Assembly (NCBI RefSeq): GCF_038719015.1 | Contig: NZ_CP152276.1 | Span: 1,188,001-1,252,000, forward strand | DNA: 64,000 nucleotides | Direction: 5' to 3' | From: Nguyenibacter vanlangensis | GTDB taxonomy: Bacteria > Pseudomonadota > Alphaproteobacteria > Acetobacterales > Acetobacteraceae | Part shown: positions 36,234 through 44,577 of the stretch, in pieces | Layout: every line of letters begins with the position of its first letter | Numbering within the stretch: the first letter of the stretch is position 1 | Translations under genes and position numbers: made by a program | The notes under the pieces: generated by a model | What the model was told of the DNA's origin: nothing | What the model saw: the letters and a program-made list of their open reading frames with translations, nothing else | Database searches by the model: none

Positions 36234-36656
36234 ATGGCATGGCGTTTCAAGACCGGCGTCCGTAGCCTGACGATGGCGGTGCTGTGCGGCCTGATTGCCG
36301 TGGTTCCGGGCGCGTTCGCCCAGGACATCCCCCCCGCGGACATGCCCCCTGCCGGCGCGCCGGACGAGCAGGCCGCCCCGACGGCCGTGCTGTGGTGCAG
36401 CGTCGCCGACGGCGCGAACCAGCGGCTGCTGGTCAGTAGCGTGACCACGCTGACCAATCCGTCCTATATCACGATCAACACCTATAGCGGCCGGTTCGGC
36501 CGCACGGTCAATGCGCGCTATGGGCTGCATCTGGGCCTGGAAGGCAATTATTGCCACCGGGCGGGCACCGTGACCGCCGCCTCGGCGGCGCGGGCCGCGC
36601 TGGTCGCGCGCATGGCGGCGCAGAATATGCGGATTGTCAGCGTGGGTATCTTTTGA
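36234..36656 (+). CDS. Small secreted protein of the EPS locus, hypothetical
   Basis: The 140-residue protein has a signal peptide (LTMAVLCGLIAVVPGAFAQ) and a Pro-rich linker (DIPPADMPPAGAPDE). A compact domain with two cysteines follows (VLWCSVADGANQRLLVSS and LEGNYCHRAGT), which may form a disulfide in the periplasm. No family is recognised. Position between the Wzc-like gene and the glycosyltransferases, with 22-bp spacing to the next gene, puts it in the EPS operon. Confidence 0.7.
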   Translation: MAWRFKTGVRSLTMAVLCGLIAVVPGAFAQDIPPADMPPAGAPDEQAAPTAVLWCSVADGANQRLLVSSVTTLTNPSYITINTYSGRFGRTVNARYGLHLGLEGNYCHRAGTVTAASAARAALVARMAAQNMRIVSVGIF

Positions 36657-36678
36657 GTCACTGGAGAAGGACCGCGAC

Positions 36679-37869
36679 ATGCCGGTGAACAATACCCCGC
36701 GACCGATCCGCGCGTTCGTGCAGCTTTCCCACGGCTATGGCGCCGCGACGTGGCACGATCGCTGGAAACAGGGCCGCATCCTGGGCCTGAATGAAGAATA
36801 TGCCTATGGCTATCTGCGCGGTTCGACGCCCGGCTTCGTCATCACCCAGTCCGAGGACGCGCGGGAGGGGCTGATCGGGCGGGCGGTCCGCTATGCGGCG
36901 CGGCTGATCCTGGGATTCGATTTCGTCCATGTGTGGCGCAACCGCCGGTCCATTTTCGAGAGCGACGTGGTCTGGACCCATACCGAATCGCAATCGATGG
37001 CGGTCCAGTTGCTGCTGCGGCTGTATCCGGGGCGGCGCAGGCCCGGGACGATCGGGCAGAGCGTCTGGCTGATCGACCGGTGGGGGCGCGAATCCTGGAA
37101 AAACCGCCTGGTCTTCCGCTGGCTGTTGTCGGGCGTGGACATCCTGACCTTTCTGTCGCCCTGCAATGCGGCGGATGCGGCCAAGCTGTTTCCGGGCAAG
37201 CGCGTGGAACTGGTCGAATTCGGCATCAGGGCCGACGAGATGGTCACCCGGCCGGCGGCGCCCGCCCACGAGCCGGTCAATGTGCTGTCGCTGGGCAATG
37301 ACCGCCATCGGGACTGGGATACGTTGCTGAAGGCGACGGCCGATATGCCGTGCCGGCTGACGATCGGCACCACCGATCCGGCGGCGCGGCGGAAGATCGC
37401 CGCCTGGCCGCATGCCCGGCTGGCGACCCTGTCCAACAATACCGAATTGTTCGCGCTGTACGACCAGGCGGACGTGGTCGTCGTGCCGGTGGGGCCCAAT
37501 CGGCACGCGTCGGGCATTACCGCGATCGAGGAGGCGGTGGCGCGCGGCGTCGCGGTGATTACGACCGATGCCGGCGGGTTGCGCCATTATTTCGCCGACG
37601 ACGCCGTCTGCTATGTGCCGGTCGGCGACGCGGCCGCCATGGGCCGCGCCATCCAGGAACTGGCAGCCGATGCGGACCGGCGCGCCGCCATGCTGGCCCG
37701 GGCCCAGGCGCGCATGCGCGACTGCCTGAATTCGCGCGCCTATGTCGCCCGGCACGTCGCGCTGTCGTACGAGATCCTGCCCGCGCCGGCGCGCAGCGCC
37801 GCCCCCTTCCCCGCCGCGGTCGCGCGTGGACCGCAGCACCCCGCACATCCCGAAGCCGGAGCCATATGA
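36679..37869 (+). CDS. Glycosyltransferase (GT-B fold)
   Basis: The start at ATG 36679 follows GGAGAAGGA and gives 396 residues. There is an acceptor half (FVQLSHGYGAATWHDRWKQG, VWTHTESQSMAVQLLLRLY) and a donor half (VNVLSLGNDRHRDWDTLLKA, VVVPVGPNRHASGITAIEEAVARGVAVITT). The last block is the GT1/GT4 type nucleotide-sugar site with a conserved Glu pair. It likely adds a sugar to the lipid-linked repeat. It overlaps the next gene by four bases (ATGA), indicating translational coupling. The Ala/Pro-rich C-terminal 25 residues appear unstructured. Confidence 0.85.
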   Translation: MPVNNTPRPIRAFVQLSHGYGAATWHDRWKQGRILGLNEEYAYGYLRGSTPGFVITQSEDAREGLIGRAVRYAARLILGFDFVHVWRNRRSIFESDVVWTHTESQSMAVQLLLRLYPGRRRPGTIGQSVWLIDRWGRESWKNRLVFRWLLSGVDILTFLSPCNAADAAKLFPGKRVELVEFGIRADEMVTRPAAPAHEPVNVLSLGNDRHRDWDTLLKATADMPCRLTIGTTDPAARRKIAAWPHARLATLSNNTELFALYDQADVVVVPVGPNRHASGITAIEEAVARGVAVITTDAGGLRHYFADDAVCYVPVGDAAAMGRAIQELAADADRRAAMLARAQARMRDCLNSRAYVARHVALSYEILPAPARSAAPFPAAVARGPQHPAHPEAGAI

Positions 37870-38756
37870 TGAAGAATTCCGCGGCCGTCGTGGTCGGCAT
37901 CATCAGCAGCGGGCGCCCCGCCATCCTGCCCGAGACGATCGCGGAACTGCGCAGGCAGACCTATCCGTTCCAGCGCATCATCATCTGCACCCCGCGCCCG
38001 TCCGACGCGGCGCAGGTCGCGGAGGCCGAGGACATCGTGCGGCTGATCGGCCCGACGGGCGCGCCCCACCAGCGCAACGTGGTGCTGGACCATGCCCGCG
38101 ATGCGGACATCGTCGTGTTCTTCGACGACGATTTCCTGCCCGATCCCGATTACCTGCGGCGTTGCGTCGAGGCGTTCCAGTCCGATCCGGCGATCGTCGC
38201 GGCGACCGGGCGCGTGCTGGCGGACGGCGCGAAGGGGCCGGGGCTGACGGTCGCGGACGGGCGGGCGATCCTGGCCGACCCGGCGATCAACGACAATCCG
38301 GCGATGCCCCCCGTCGAGGCGGCCTGGAGCAGCTATGGCTGCAACATGGCCTATCGGATGTCGGTGATCACCGAGCACGACATGCGTTTCGACGAGCGGC
38401 TGCCGCTTTATGCCTGGTACGAGGACATCGATTTTTCGCGGCGGATGGGCGCGTATGGCCGGCTGGTGCGGGTGAACGGCGCGAAGGGCGTGCATCTGGG
38501 CACGAAGAAGGGACGCACCCCCGGCCGGCACCTGGGATATTCGCAGGTCGCGAACCCGATCTATCTGTCGCGCAAGGGCAGTTTTCCCTGGGATCATTCG
38601 CTGCGCAGCATAGGCCGCAATATCGCGATGAACATGCTGCGCAGCCTGCGGCCGGAGCCCTATATCGACCGGAGGGGCCGGCTGATCGGCAACGGGATGG
38701 CGCTGCTGGACTGGATGCGCGGCCGCGTCGCCCCCGAACGAATCCTGACCTTCTGA
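37866..38756 (+). CDS. GT2 family glycosyltransferase
   Basis: The 296-residue protein starts at 37866 (a second ATG follows at 37869). VVVGIISSGRPAILPETI is the nucleotide-binding start, RNVVLDHARDADIVVFFDDDFLPDPDY holds the D-x-D-type metal motif, and YAWYEDIDFSRRM carries the ED catalytic-base region of GT-A folds. The C-terminal half suits peripheral membrane association. It acts on a nucleotide sugar and a lipid-linked acceptor. The sugar is unknown. Confidence 0.88.
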   Translation: MMKNSAAVVVGIISSGRPAILPETIAELRRQTYPFQRIIICTPRPSDAAQVAEAEDIVRLIGPTGAPHQRNVVLDHARDADIVVFFDDDFLPDPDYLRRCVEAFQSDPAIVAATGRVLADGAKGPGLTVADGRAILADPAINDNPAMPPVEAAWSSYGCNMAYRMSVITEHDMRFDERLPLYAWYEDIDFSRRMGAYGRLVRVNGAKGVHLGTKKGRTPGRHLGYSQVANPIYLSRKGSFPWDHSLRSIGRNIAMNMLRSLRPEPYIDRRGRLIGNGMALLDWMRGRVAPERILTF

Positions 38757-38805
38757 TCGTGACCTTTTGCGCGATTTGCGACCTGTTGCAGCCGGATACA
38801 CCACC

Positions 38806-39651
38806 ATGCGCTTTTCCCTTGTCGTCGCCACCGTCGGACGCTCCGCGGAAGTCCGCGCGCTGCTGCTGTCGCTGCAGCGCCAGGCCGTGCAGTCGTTCGA
38901 GGTCATTATCGTGGACCAGAACGCCGATGACCGGCTGGAGCCGATCGTCGCCGAGTTTTCGGCGACGATGACGATCCTGCACATGCGCACGTCATTGCGG
39001 TTGTGCAACAGGGCGCGCAACCTGGGCGCGCGGCACGCCACGGGCGAGATCGTCACCTTTCCCGATGACGATTGCGAATATACCCAGGACGTGCTGGAGC
39101 AGGCGGACCGGTTTTTCCGCACGCATCCCGGCCATGGCTTCCTGACGGGGACCGTGCTGCTGCCGGATGGCAGCTTCGGCCGGTCGGGGCGCTGGCTGAA
39201 GCAGGACAGCGCGGTCGATACGCAGACCGTGTGGACGTCGCTGATCGAATTCAACCTGTTCGTCCGGCGCGAGGTCTTTGAGGAACTGGGCGGATTCGAC
39301 GAGATGATCGGGCCGGGCACCCGTTTCGGGTCCAGCGAGGGGCAGGACCTGGCGCTGCGCATGCTGGCGCGGAACGTGCCGGGATACTATCTGTACCATC
39401 TGCGGATCATGCATCCGGACAAGCCTGTGTCGCTGAACATCGCGCGCGCGTTCAGCTATGGCCTGGGGGCCGGCCGGGTGATGCGCAAGAATCGCTGCGA
39501 CATGCGGACCGTATCGCAATTCCTGATCCGGCCGGCCGGCGGTTTTGTGGTCAATCTGGTCCGGTTGGACATGCCGATCGCCCGTTATTATTTCCTGACA
39601 TTCCTCGGCCGCCTGGCCGGTTACCGGGCGCAGGTCGCGAAGGCGGCCTGA
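38806..39651 (+). CDS. GT2 family glycosyltransferase
   Basis: The 281-residue protein begins MRFSLVVATVGRSAEVRAL. It has CNRARNLGARHATGEIVTFPDDDCEY (D-D-D metal site) and FGSSEGQDLALRMLA (the GT-A catalytic base loop). The ATG at 38806 is chosen over upstream non-ATG options because the GT2 fold starts right there. It follows the previous gene after 49 bp on the same strand. Confidence 0.88.
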   Translation: MRFSLVVATVGRSAEVRALLLSLQRQAVQSFEVIIVDQNADDRLEPIVAEFSATMTILHMRTSLRLCNRARNLGARHATGEIVTFPDDDCEYTQDVLEQADRFFRTHPGHGFLTGTVLLPDGSFGRSGRWLKQDSAVDTQTVWTSLIEFNLFVRREVFEELGGFDEMIGPGTRFGSSEGQDLALRMLARNVPGYYLYHLRIMHPDKPVSLNIARAFSYGLGAGRVMRKNRCDMRTVSQFLIRPAGGFVVNLVRLDMPIARYYFLTFLGRLAGYRAQVAKAA

Positions 39652-39696
39652 GTCCACGCCCCCGGGGTCCATGCCCCTGGGGTCCATGCCCCCGGG
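39652..39696 (+). repeat. Three tandem 15-bp repeats
   Basis: The unit GTCCAYGCCCCYGGG occurs three times in a row, starting one base after the GT2 stop codon. It is followed by a GC-rich palindromic stretch (CGGCGCCGGCGCCG) to 39719. It may act as a terminator or attenuator before the flippase gene, or as a slippage-prone spacer. Confidence 0.8.
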
Positions 39697-39783
39697 GGGC
39701 GCCCCCGAGCGGCGCCGGCGCCGCCGGGTTTTCGCCATGTCCACGCGCGGCAAGCAGGCCGCCAGAAACCGGATTGAACGTTG

Positions 39784-41316
39784 ATGGCCACCGCGAAACC
39801 AGCCTCTGCCCTGTTGCGCATGCCCACCTGGCACATCGTGTCCAACAGCGGCTGGAACATCCTGGGACGGGTCGGTCCGATCGGGGTCGCGCTGCTGGTG
39901 ACGCCCCGGCTGATCACGCATCTGGGCCTGGCGCGCTGGGGGGTGATGACGATCGCGCTGACCCTGGTCGGCACGTTCGGGATCTTCGATTTCGGCCTGG
40001 GACGGGCGCTGACGCGGGCGGTCGCCGAGCGCGTGACCGAGGGGCGGCACCAGGAAAGCGCCGACCTGACCATGACCGGCATCCTGACGCTGAGCGTGCT
40101 GGGGATCATCGGCGGGCTGGTTGCCGCGCTGGGCGTGGTGGCCTGGGTGCAGCACGGCCTGAAGATCCCGGATTCGCTGCGGCCCGAGACGACGTGGGCG
40201 ATGTGGGTGCTGTGCGCCACCGCGCCGCTGGTCATGGCGAACGCGGCCATGTGGGGGGTCATTTCCGCCTATCAGGCGTTCCGCGCGGCCAACCTGATCA
40301 ATATCCCCATCTCGATCGGGTATTATGTCGCGCCGCTGCTGATCCTGCTGGTCTGGAACAGCCTGGTCGGCGTGATGATCACCCTGGCGCTGTGCCGCGT
40401 CGCGATGACGATCGCCTATGCCTGGCTGTGCCTGCGGGTAATGCCGCAACTGCGTACCGCCAGGCCCGCCATCAGCCTGCTGCGGCCGCTGTTTCGGATC
40501 GGCGGGTGGATGACGGTGTCCAACCTGATGTTTCCGATCCTGTCCTATATGGATCGGTTCATGATCGCGTCGGTCATTTCCAGCGCCGCCACCAGCTATT
40601 ACACCACGCCGTTCGACGTGGTCGCGCGCCTGTCGCTGATTACCAATGCGGTGACGGGCACGGCCTTTCCGGCCATGGCGTCGCTGTGGCGGCACGACAG
40701 CGCCGGGACCATTCAGCTCTATCGTACCAGCGTGCTGACGGTGGCGGCGCTGCTGTTTCCGTTCTGCCTGGTCAGCGCGCTGTTCGGCCGCGAGATCCTG
40801 GCGATGTGGGTCGGGGGCGATTTTCCGCAACACAGCACGATGATCATGAAATTTCTGAGCATCGGGGTGTTCTTCTTCGGCGTCGACGGCGTGGCGGCGG
40901 GGTTTCTGGACGGGATCGGCCGGCCGGATTTCAACGCCGTCCTGTCCGTCATCGAATTCGCCGTCTATGCGCCGCTGCTGCTGCTGCTGCTGCATCTGTT
41001 CGGGGTGGACGGGGCCGCCATCGCCTGGGCCGGCCGCAGCCTGCTGGATTGCGTCATCCGCATCCGCCTGGGCATTCGCTTCTATCCGCCGCTGGCCGAC
41101 GCCGTGCGCCATATCCTGCCGATGAGCGCCGTGGCGCTGGTGACGCTGGGCGCCGCGATTTTCCAGGATGGGATCGTCATCACGGGCGTGTCGTTCGTGC
41201 TGTCGTCGATCCTGTTCTATGCGATCCTGTGGACGCGCGGCCTGAGCGCCGCTGAGCGCGCATCCGCCCTGTCGCTGCTGAAGCGGGCGGGCATGTCGCG
41301 CAGCAGGCCGGCCTGA
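39784..41316 (+). CDS. Wzx-like polysaccharide flippase
   Basis: The 510-residue protein has about 12-14 helices in the MOP/PST layout. N-terminal NSGWNILGRVGPIGVALLVTP and LGLARWGVMTIALTLVGTFGIFDFGLGRALTR are typical. RIGGWMTVSNLMFPILSYMDRFMI, split at the conserved SNLMF, starts the second half. It flips lipid-linked repeat units to the periplasm for the Wzy-like polymerase. It ends the plus-strand EPS block proper. Confidence 0.9.
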   Translation: MATAKPASALLRMPTWHIVSNSGWNILGRVGPIGVALLVTPRLITHLGLARWGVMTIALTLVGTFGIFDFGLGRALTRAVAERVTEGRHQESADLTMTGILTLSVLGIIGGLVAALGVVAWVQHGLKIPDSLRPETTWAMWVLCATAPLVMANAAMWGVISAYQAFRAANLINIPISIGYYVAPLLILLVWNSLVGVMITLALCRVAMTIAYAWLCLRVMPQLRTARPAISLLRPLFRIGGWMTVSNLMFPILSYMDRFMIASVISSAATSYYTTPFDVVARLSLITNAVTGTAFPAMASLWRHDSAGTIQLYRTSVLTVAALLFPFCLVSALFGREILAMWVGGDFPQHSTMIMKFLSIGVFFFGVDGVAAGFLDGIGRPDFNAVLSVIEFAVYAPLLLLLLHLFGVDGAAIAWAGRSLLDCVIRIRLGIRFYPPLADAVRHILPMSAVALVTLGAAIFQDGIVITGVSFVLSSILFYAILWTRGLSAAERASALSLLKRAGMSRSRPA

Positions 41317-41323
41317 CGCATGA

Positions 41324-41437
41324 CCAGGGCGCCGCCCTGGACCCGGCAGGGCCTGAGGCCCTGCACCTCAATCATTTGATAACGAATGGGTTTCCAAAGG
41401 GCGACTGCCCTTTGGTGGGTCAAGGGCAACGCCCTTG
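41324..41437. repeat. Array of four short perfect hairpins
   Basis: The hairpins are CCAGGGC-GCC-GCCCTGG (41324-41340), GCAGGGCC-TGA-GGCCCTGC (41346-41364), CCAAAGGGC-GACT-GCCCTTTGG (41394-41415) and CAAGGGC-AAC-GCCCTTG (41421-41437). They lie in the 368-bp gap between the flippase and the SGNH gene, where no coding region is seen, and probably end EPS transcription. All share a GGGC/GCCC core. Confidence 0.8.
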
Positions 41438-41684
41438 TCGGGCAGATCCCATGCATCAGTCGTGCGGCCAGTCGGTATTACGTTCCCCTTCTTACGTTCC
41501 TTTGGCCGGCGACCCCACGAGAGCGTCATCCCGGCCGGCGTGATTTGCGCGGAACCATGCCGGGCCGCCCGCTTTTGTTACAACGCCGCATTGACGGTCC
41601 AAGGCGTGGTGCGGATTGCCGATTATCGTTGAAGCCTCGAGTATCGTTAAAACTTCCGGGAAACATCTGGGCGACGAGGAGCGC

Positions 41685-42470
41685 ATGAAGCGGCTGACCC
41701 TGTTTGTCAAAGGCAATGTCGATATCCATGATTCGCTGCATTCCTGCCGCATCGGCGGCGTGGTGCAGTGGAACGGCATGAACGATATCCTGCGCGGCGC
41801 CTATCCGGACGTGACGGCACGCATCCGCCACGAGACGCTGACGCGGTCCGACGCGCTGCTGGCCGCGACCGGAGAGGTGCCGGCCCTGTTCGGCGCGCGC
41901 GACCTGCAATTGGGAAATTATCCGCTGCGCAGCCAGTTCAGCACCGCCGTGTTCACCACGCCGGCGGACGCCGTGTTTCTGTCCATCCTGCCGGACGTGG
42001 CCACGCCGCTGGTGCGGCACCGGCGCGAGGACGTGCTGTTCTATCCCGCCGACGAGGCGGAGTGGCGCGACGACGACCGGGCGTGGCTGCGGTCCGAATT
42101 CGCGCCCGCGGGCTATCTGAGCGTGGCGCAGTCCATGGCCAATCTGGCGGCGATCGTCGAGCGGATCCGTCGGGAACGGGACGTGCCGGTGCTGGTCTAT
42201 AACCTGTCGCCGGTCATTCCGGGCGACCGGGTCCATTGCCATATGGGGCTGGACGAGACCTTTGCGACAAGAATAAGGCGATTCAACCTCGGGCTGATCG
42301 AACTTTCGCACGAGATCGGCATTTCAATCATTGACGTTGATACCGTCATTGCCCGCAACGGGGCGGACAGGCTGAAGATCGACAATTTCCACCTGCGGCC
42401 CGAAGGACATCGGTACGTCGCGGAGGAGGTCGTTCGGGTGCTGGAGGATCTGGGCGTTCTGGAGAGCTAG
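41685..42470 (+). CDS. SGNH-fold hydrolase/acyltransferase-like protein
   Basis: The start at ATG 41685 follows GAGGAGCGC and gives 261 residues without signal peptide or membrane helix. The N-terminal strand LTLFVKGNVDIHDSLHSC occupies the block I position, though the usual G-D-S is not canonical: Asp13 or Ser17 of NVDIHDSL would supply it. VLVYNLSP (172-176) gives the Asn-type block. SIIDVDTVIARNGADRLKIDNFHL (within 213-237) carries the D-x-x-H catalytic pair. It is paralogous in the C-terminal half to 43720-44577 and weakly to 47111-48481. It probably acts on O-acyl groups of the glycan. It opens the gene set containing E1 and lipoyl genes. Confidence 0.68.
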   Translation: MKRLTLFVKGNVDIHDSLHSCRIGGVVQWNGMNDILRGAYPDVTARIRHETLTRSDALLAATGEVPALFGARDLQLGNYPLRSQFSTAVFTTPADAVFLSILPDVATPLVRHRREDVLFYPADEAEWRDDDRAWLRSEFAPAGYLSVAQSMANLAAIVERIRRERDVPVLVYNLSPVIPGDRVHCHMGLDETFATRIRRFNLGLIELSHEIGISIIDVDTVIARNGADRLKIDNFHLRPEGHRYVAEEVVRVLEDLGVLES

Positions 42471-42601
42471 AGCCCCCGTCCGTGCGTCCGGCGGGTCGAT
42501 ACGGGATCGATTTCAGAGATAGATTTTTCATTGTTCCTTTTTACGCCAAATAAAAAAAGTCTCCGGTCTGAGCATGATCTTTGCCGGGAGAAGGATTTGA
42601 G

Positions 42602-43642
42602 ATGAAAGCCACAGTCGTTATCCGCTCGCGCAATGAGGCGGACCGTCTGCGCCTGACGCTGGCGTCGCTGTCCTGCCAGACCGAGGCCGCGCAAATCGTC
42701 GTCGTCGATGACGGATCGACGGACCATACCGCCCCCGTGGTCGCCGAGGCCGCGCGCACGGGCGACGTGGTCGCGATCCGGCACGAGACCGCGCTGGGCC
42801 GGTCCGCGGCGGCCAATGCCGGGGCGCGGCAGGCCGACGGCGACGTGCTGATCTTCCTGGACGGCGACACGCTGGCCGGCCCCGACCTGGTGGCCGATCA
42901 CATGGCGCGCCACCGCGCCAGTCCCGGCCTGGTGGTCCGGGGCGAAACCTATCACATCCGCTGCACCCGTCCCTTCCTGGACCCCGAGGCGGGGACGCCC
43001 CGGCGCGGCGAGGAGGAGCGGGTCGCACGGATGTCCGCCGAGGAACGGGCGCGGTCGGTGGTGACGCGGGAGCAGATCCGCCACGATTTCGCCGCGGTCG
43101 CCCGGCGGGGGCAGCCTGGGGTCTATCCGGGCTATGGACCGCGCAAACTGTTCGAGCTGGAGATGGCGGCGCTGCGGGACGATGCGGATTGCGGCGTCCT
43201 GTGGGCCGCGGCGTCGGGGTCCAACCAGTCGGTCGGGCGGGCGGCCTTTCTGGAATCCGGCGGGTTCCATCCCGACCTGACGATCAACGAACATCGCGAA
43301 TTGTCGCTGCGCCTGTGCCAGGCGGGCCTGCGGATGGCGGCCTCGGCGGCGCGCACCTATCACCTGATCCACCGGAGCGGCTGGCGCGACCCGCTGGACG
43401 ACAAGGATTGGGAAGGGATCTTCTATGCCGCGCATCCGCGCGCGGACGTGGCCCTGCTGCCGCTGCTGTGGCAGAGCCTGAGCGACGAGAAGGCGCTGGC
43501 CGAGCCGTTGCGCATCTCGTCCCTGGCGCAACTGGCGGCGATTGCCGCGGATTATCCGAGCCTGCCGCGGCCGGAAGCCGTGCGTGCGGCCTATATGGCG
43601 GCGCCGAGGCCGTCCTTTGCCCGCAAGCCCGTCCATCCGTAA
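42602..43642 (+). CDS. GT2 family glycosyltransferase
   Basis: The start at ATG 42602 follows GAGAAGGA and gives 346 residues. It has ATVVIRSRNEADRLRLTL, IVVVDDGSTDHT (first Asp motif), ADGDVLIFLDGDTLAGPDL (D-x-D) and TINEHRELSLRLC (E-x-x-E-L base loop). An insertion of about 80 residues (CTRPFLDPEAGTPRRGEEER...) sits between metal site and base loop. GT2 enzymes can work on glycans or glycosylate proteins and lipids. Here it shares a strand and short spacing with SGNH and E1 genes, so it likely builds the glycan that they modify. Confidence 0.87.
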   Translation: MKATVVIRSRNEADRLRLTLASLSCQTEAAQIVVVDDGSTDHTAPVVAEAARTGDVVAIRHETALGRSAAANAGARQADGDVLIFLDGDTLAGPDLVADHMARHRASPGLVVRGETYHIRCTRPFLDPEAGTPRRGEEERVARMSAEERARSVVTREQIRHDFAAVARRGQPGVYPGYGPRKLFELEMAALRDDADCGVLWAAASGSNQSVGRAAFLESGGFHPDLTINEHRELSLRLCQAGLRMAASAARTYHLIHRSGWRDPLDDKDWEGIFYAAHPRADVALLPLLWQSLSDEKALAEPLRISSLAQLAAIAADYPSLPRPEAVRAAYMAAPRPSFARKPVHP

Positions 43643-43652
43643 GCCCGCCCCG

Positions 43653-43697
43653 CCGTCCACAAGCCCCGCCGTCCACAACAATTCCCTCCGTCCACAC
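43653..43697 (+). repeat. Iterated CCGTCCACA motif
   Basis: CCGTCCACAA at 43653 and 43669 and CCGTCCACAC at 43688 are spaced 16 and 19 bp apart. A related CCCGTCCATCC lies just upstream at the end of the GT2 gene. They fill the spacer before the next gene. The function is unknown. They could be slippage products or a binding array. Confidence 0.6.
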
Positions 43698-43719
43698 ACA
43701 TCGAGTCGGAGTTCCTCTC

Positions 43720-44577
43720 ATGAAAAAGATAGAGGCCGTCTTCTTCGGCGACGCGCATGAGCGGCAGGTGATCGCCCGTGCGGCGTCGCTGCTGTCCGAC
43801 GCGCTGGAAAGCCAGGGCGCGAGCCTGTCGCACATGATGGTGCATGATTTCGACAGCGCCGTGAACGCGGCCCCCGGAACGATCCGGGTGATGTCGCTGG
43901 CGCCGGCGCTGCGCGCGCTGGATACGCCATGGCCGGAGGTGGAGCGGGACCTGCTGGCCCGGTACGAGGCGTTGTGCGCCGCGGGCGATCCGGTCCTGGT
44001 GCCGACCCTGTTCCGCCATGTCGAGCGCAGCGGCCAGCCGGACGGTGCGCGCATCCTGCTGCGCATCCGGCGGCTGGACCTGCTGGCCGCGGAATTGTCG
44101 CGGCTGTACGGCGCCTTCGTCGTCGATGTGGACCGGGTGTTCGCCGATACCGGCGCCATGCGGCTGAAGACCGATTACCGCGCCGAGGGCGACGCCGCGA
44201 CCGAACTGGCCGGCTATACCCTGGCGCTGGGCATTACGGACAACGCGCTGGATGCCGCCCTGCCCTTCGAGGTGCAGGAGCGCGTCAAGGCGCGGATCGT
44301 CGCCCAGGCGCCCGCCAGCCGGCCCGTGCCGGAAATCACGCCGCGGGAATTGATGGTCATGGGCAAGGGGCGGCGCCGGCAGGTCGTGTCCACGATCACC
44401 GACGCGGTGCAGGACAACCATGTGGGCTGGCTGCTCCGCCAGGTCGTGAAGGGCCAGATCCCGCCCGGGCAGGCGATCGAGAAGCTGGTACATGCCGTGC
44501 GGCGGCGGGGCGTGCAGGAGAGTTTCAGCATCGTTACGGCCGGCTTGTTCAAGATGATCCGTGCGACGCCGCAATGA
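43720..44577 (+). CDS. SGNH-like protein lacking the catalytic His
   Basis: The start at ATG 43720 gives 285 residues. It begins IEAVFFGDAHERQVIARA, analogous to the first strand and block I of the 261-residue neighbour. RIRRLDLLAAELSRLYGAF and VVDVDRVFADTGAMRLKTDY (134-153) align closely with RIRRFNLGLIELSHEIG and IIDVDTVIARNGADRLKIDN there. Where the neighbour has DNFHL, this protein has TDYRAEG, so the catalytic His is gone. A unique C-terminal ~110 residues (VMGKGRRRQVVSTITDAV...) follows. It overlaps the E1-alpha start by four bases. It is perhaps a binding or scaffolding paralogue. Confidence 0.62.
   Translation: MKKIEAVFFGDAHERQVIARAASLLSDALESQGASLSHMMVHDFDSAVNAAPGTIRVMSLAPALRALDTPWPEVERDLLARYEALCAAGDPVLVPTLFRHVERSGQPDGARILLRIRRLDLLAAELSRLYGAFVVDVDRVFADTGAMRLKTDYRAEGDAATELAGYTLALGITDNALDAALPFEVQERVKARIVAQAPASRPVPEITPRELMVMGKGRRRQVVSTITDAVQDNHVGWLLRQVVKGQIPPGQAIEKLVHAVRRRGVQESFSIVTAGLFKMIRATPQ

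Noticed and set aside
38992..41112. 706-residue minus-strand open frame
   Set aside because: It overlaps a GT2 gene and the flippase in antisense. The composition (Gln/Arg/His/Pro) is typical of antisense frames in GC-rich DNA.
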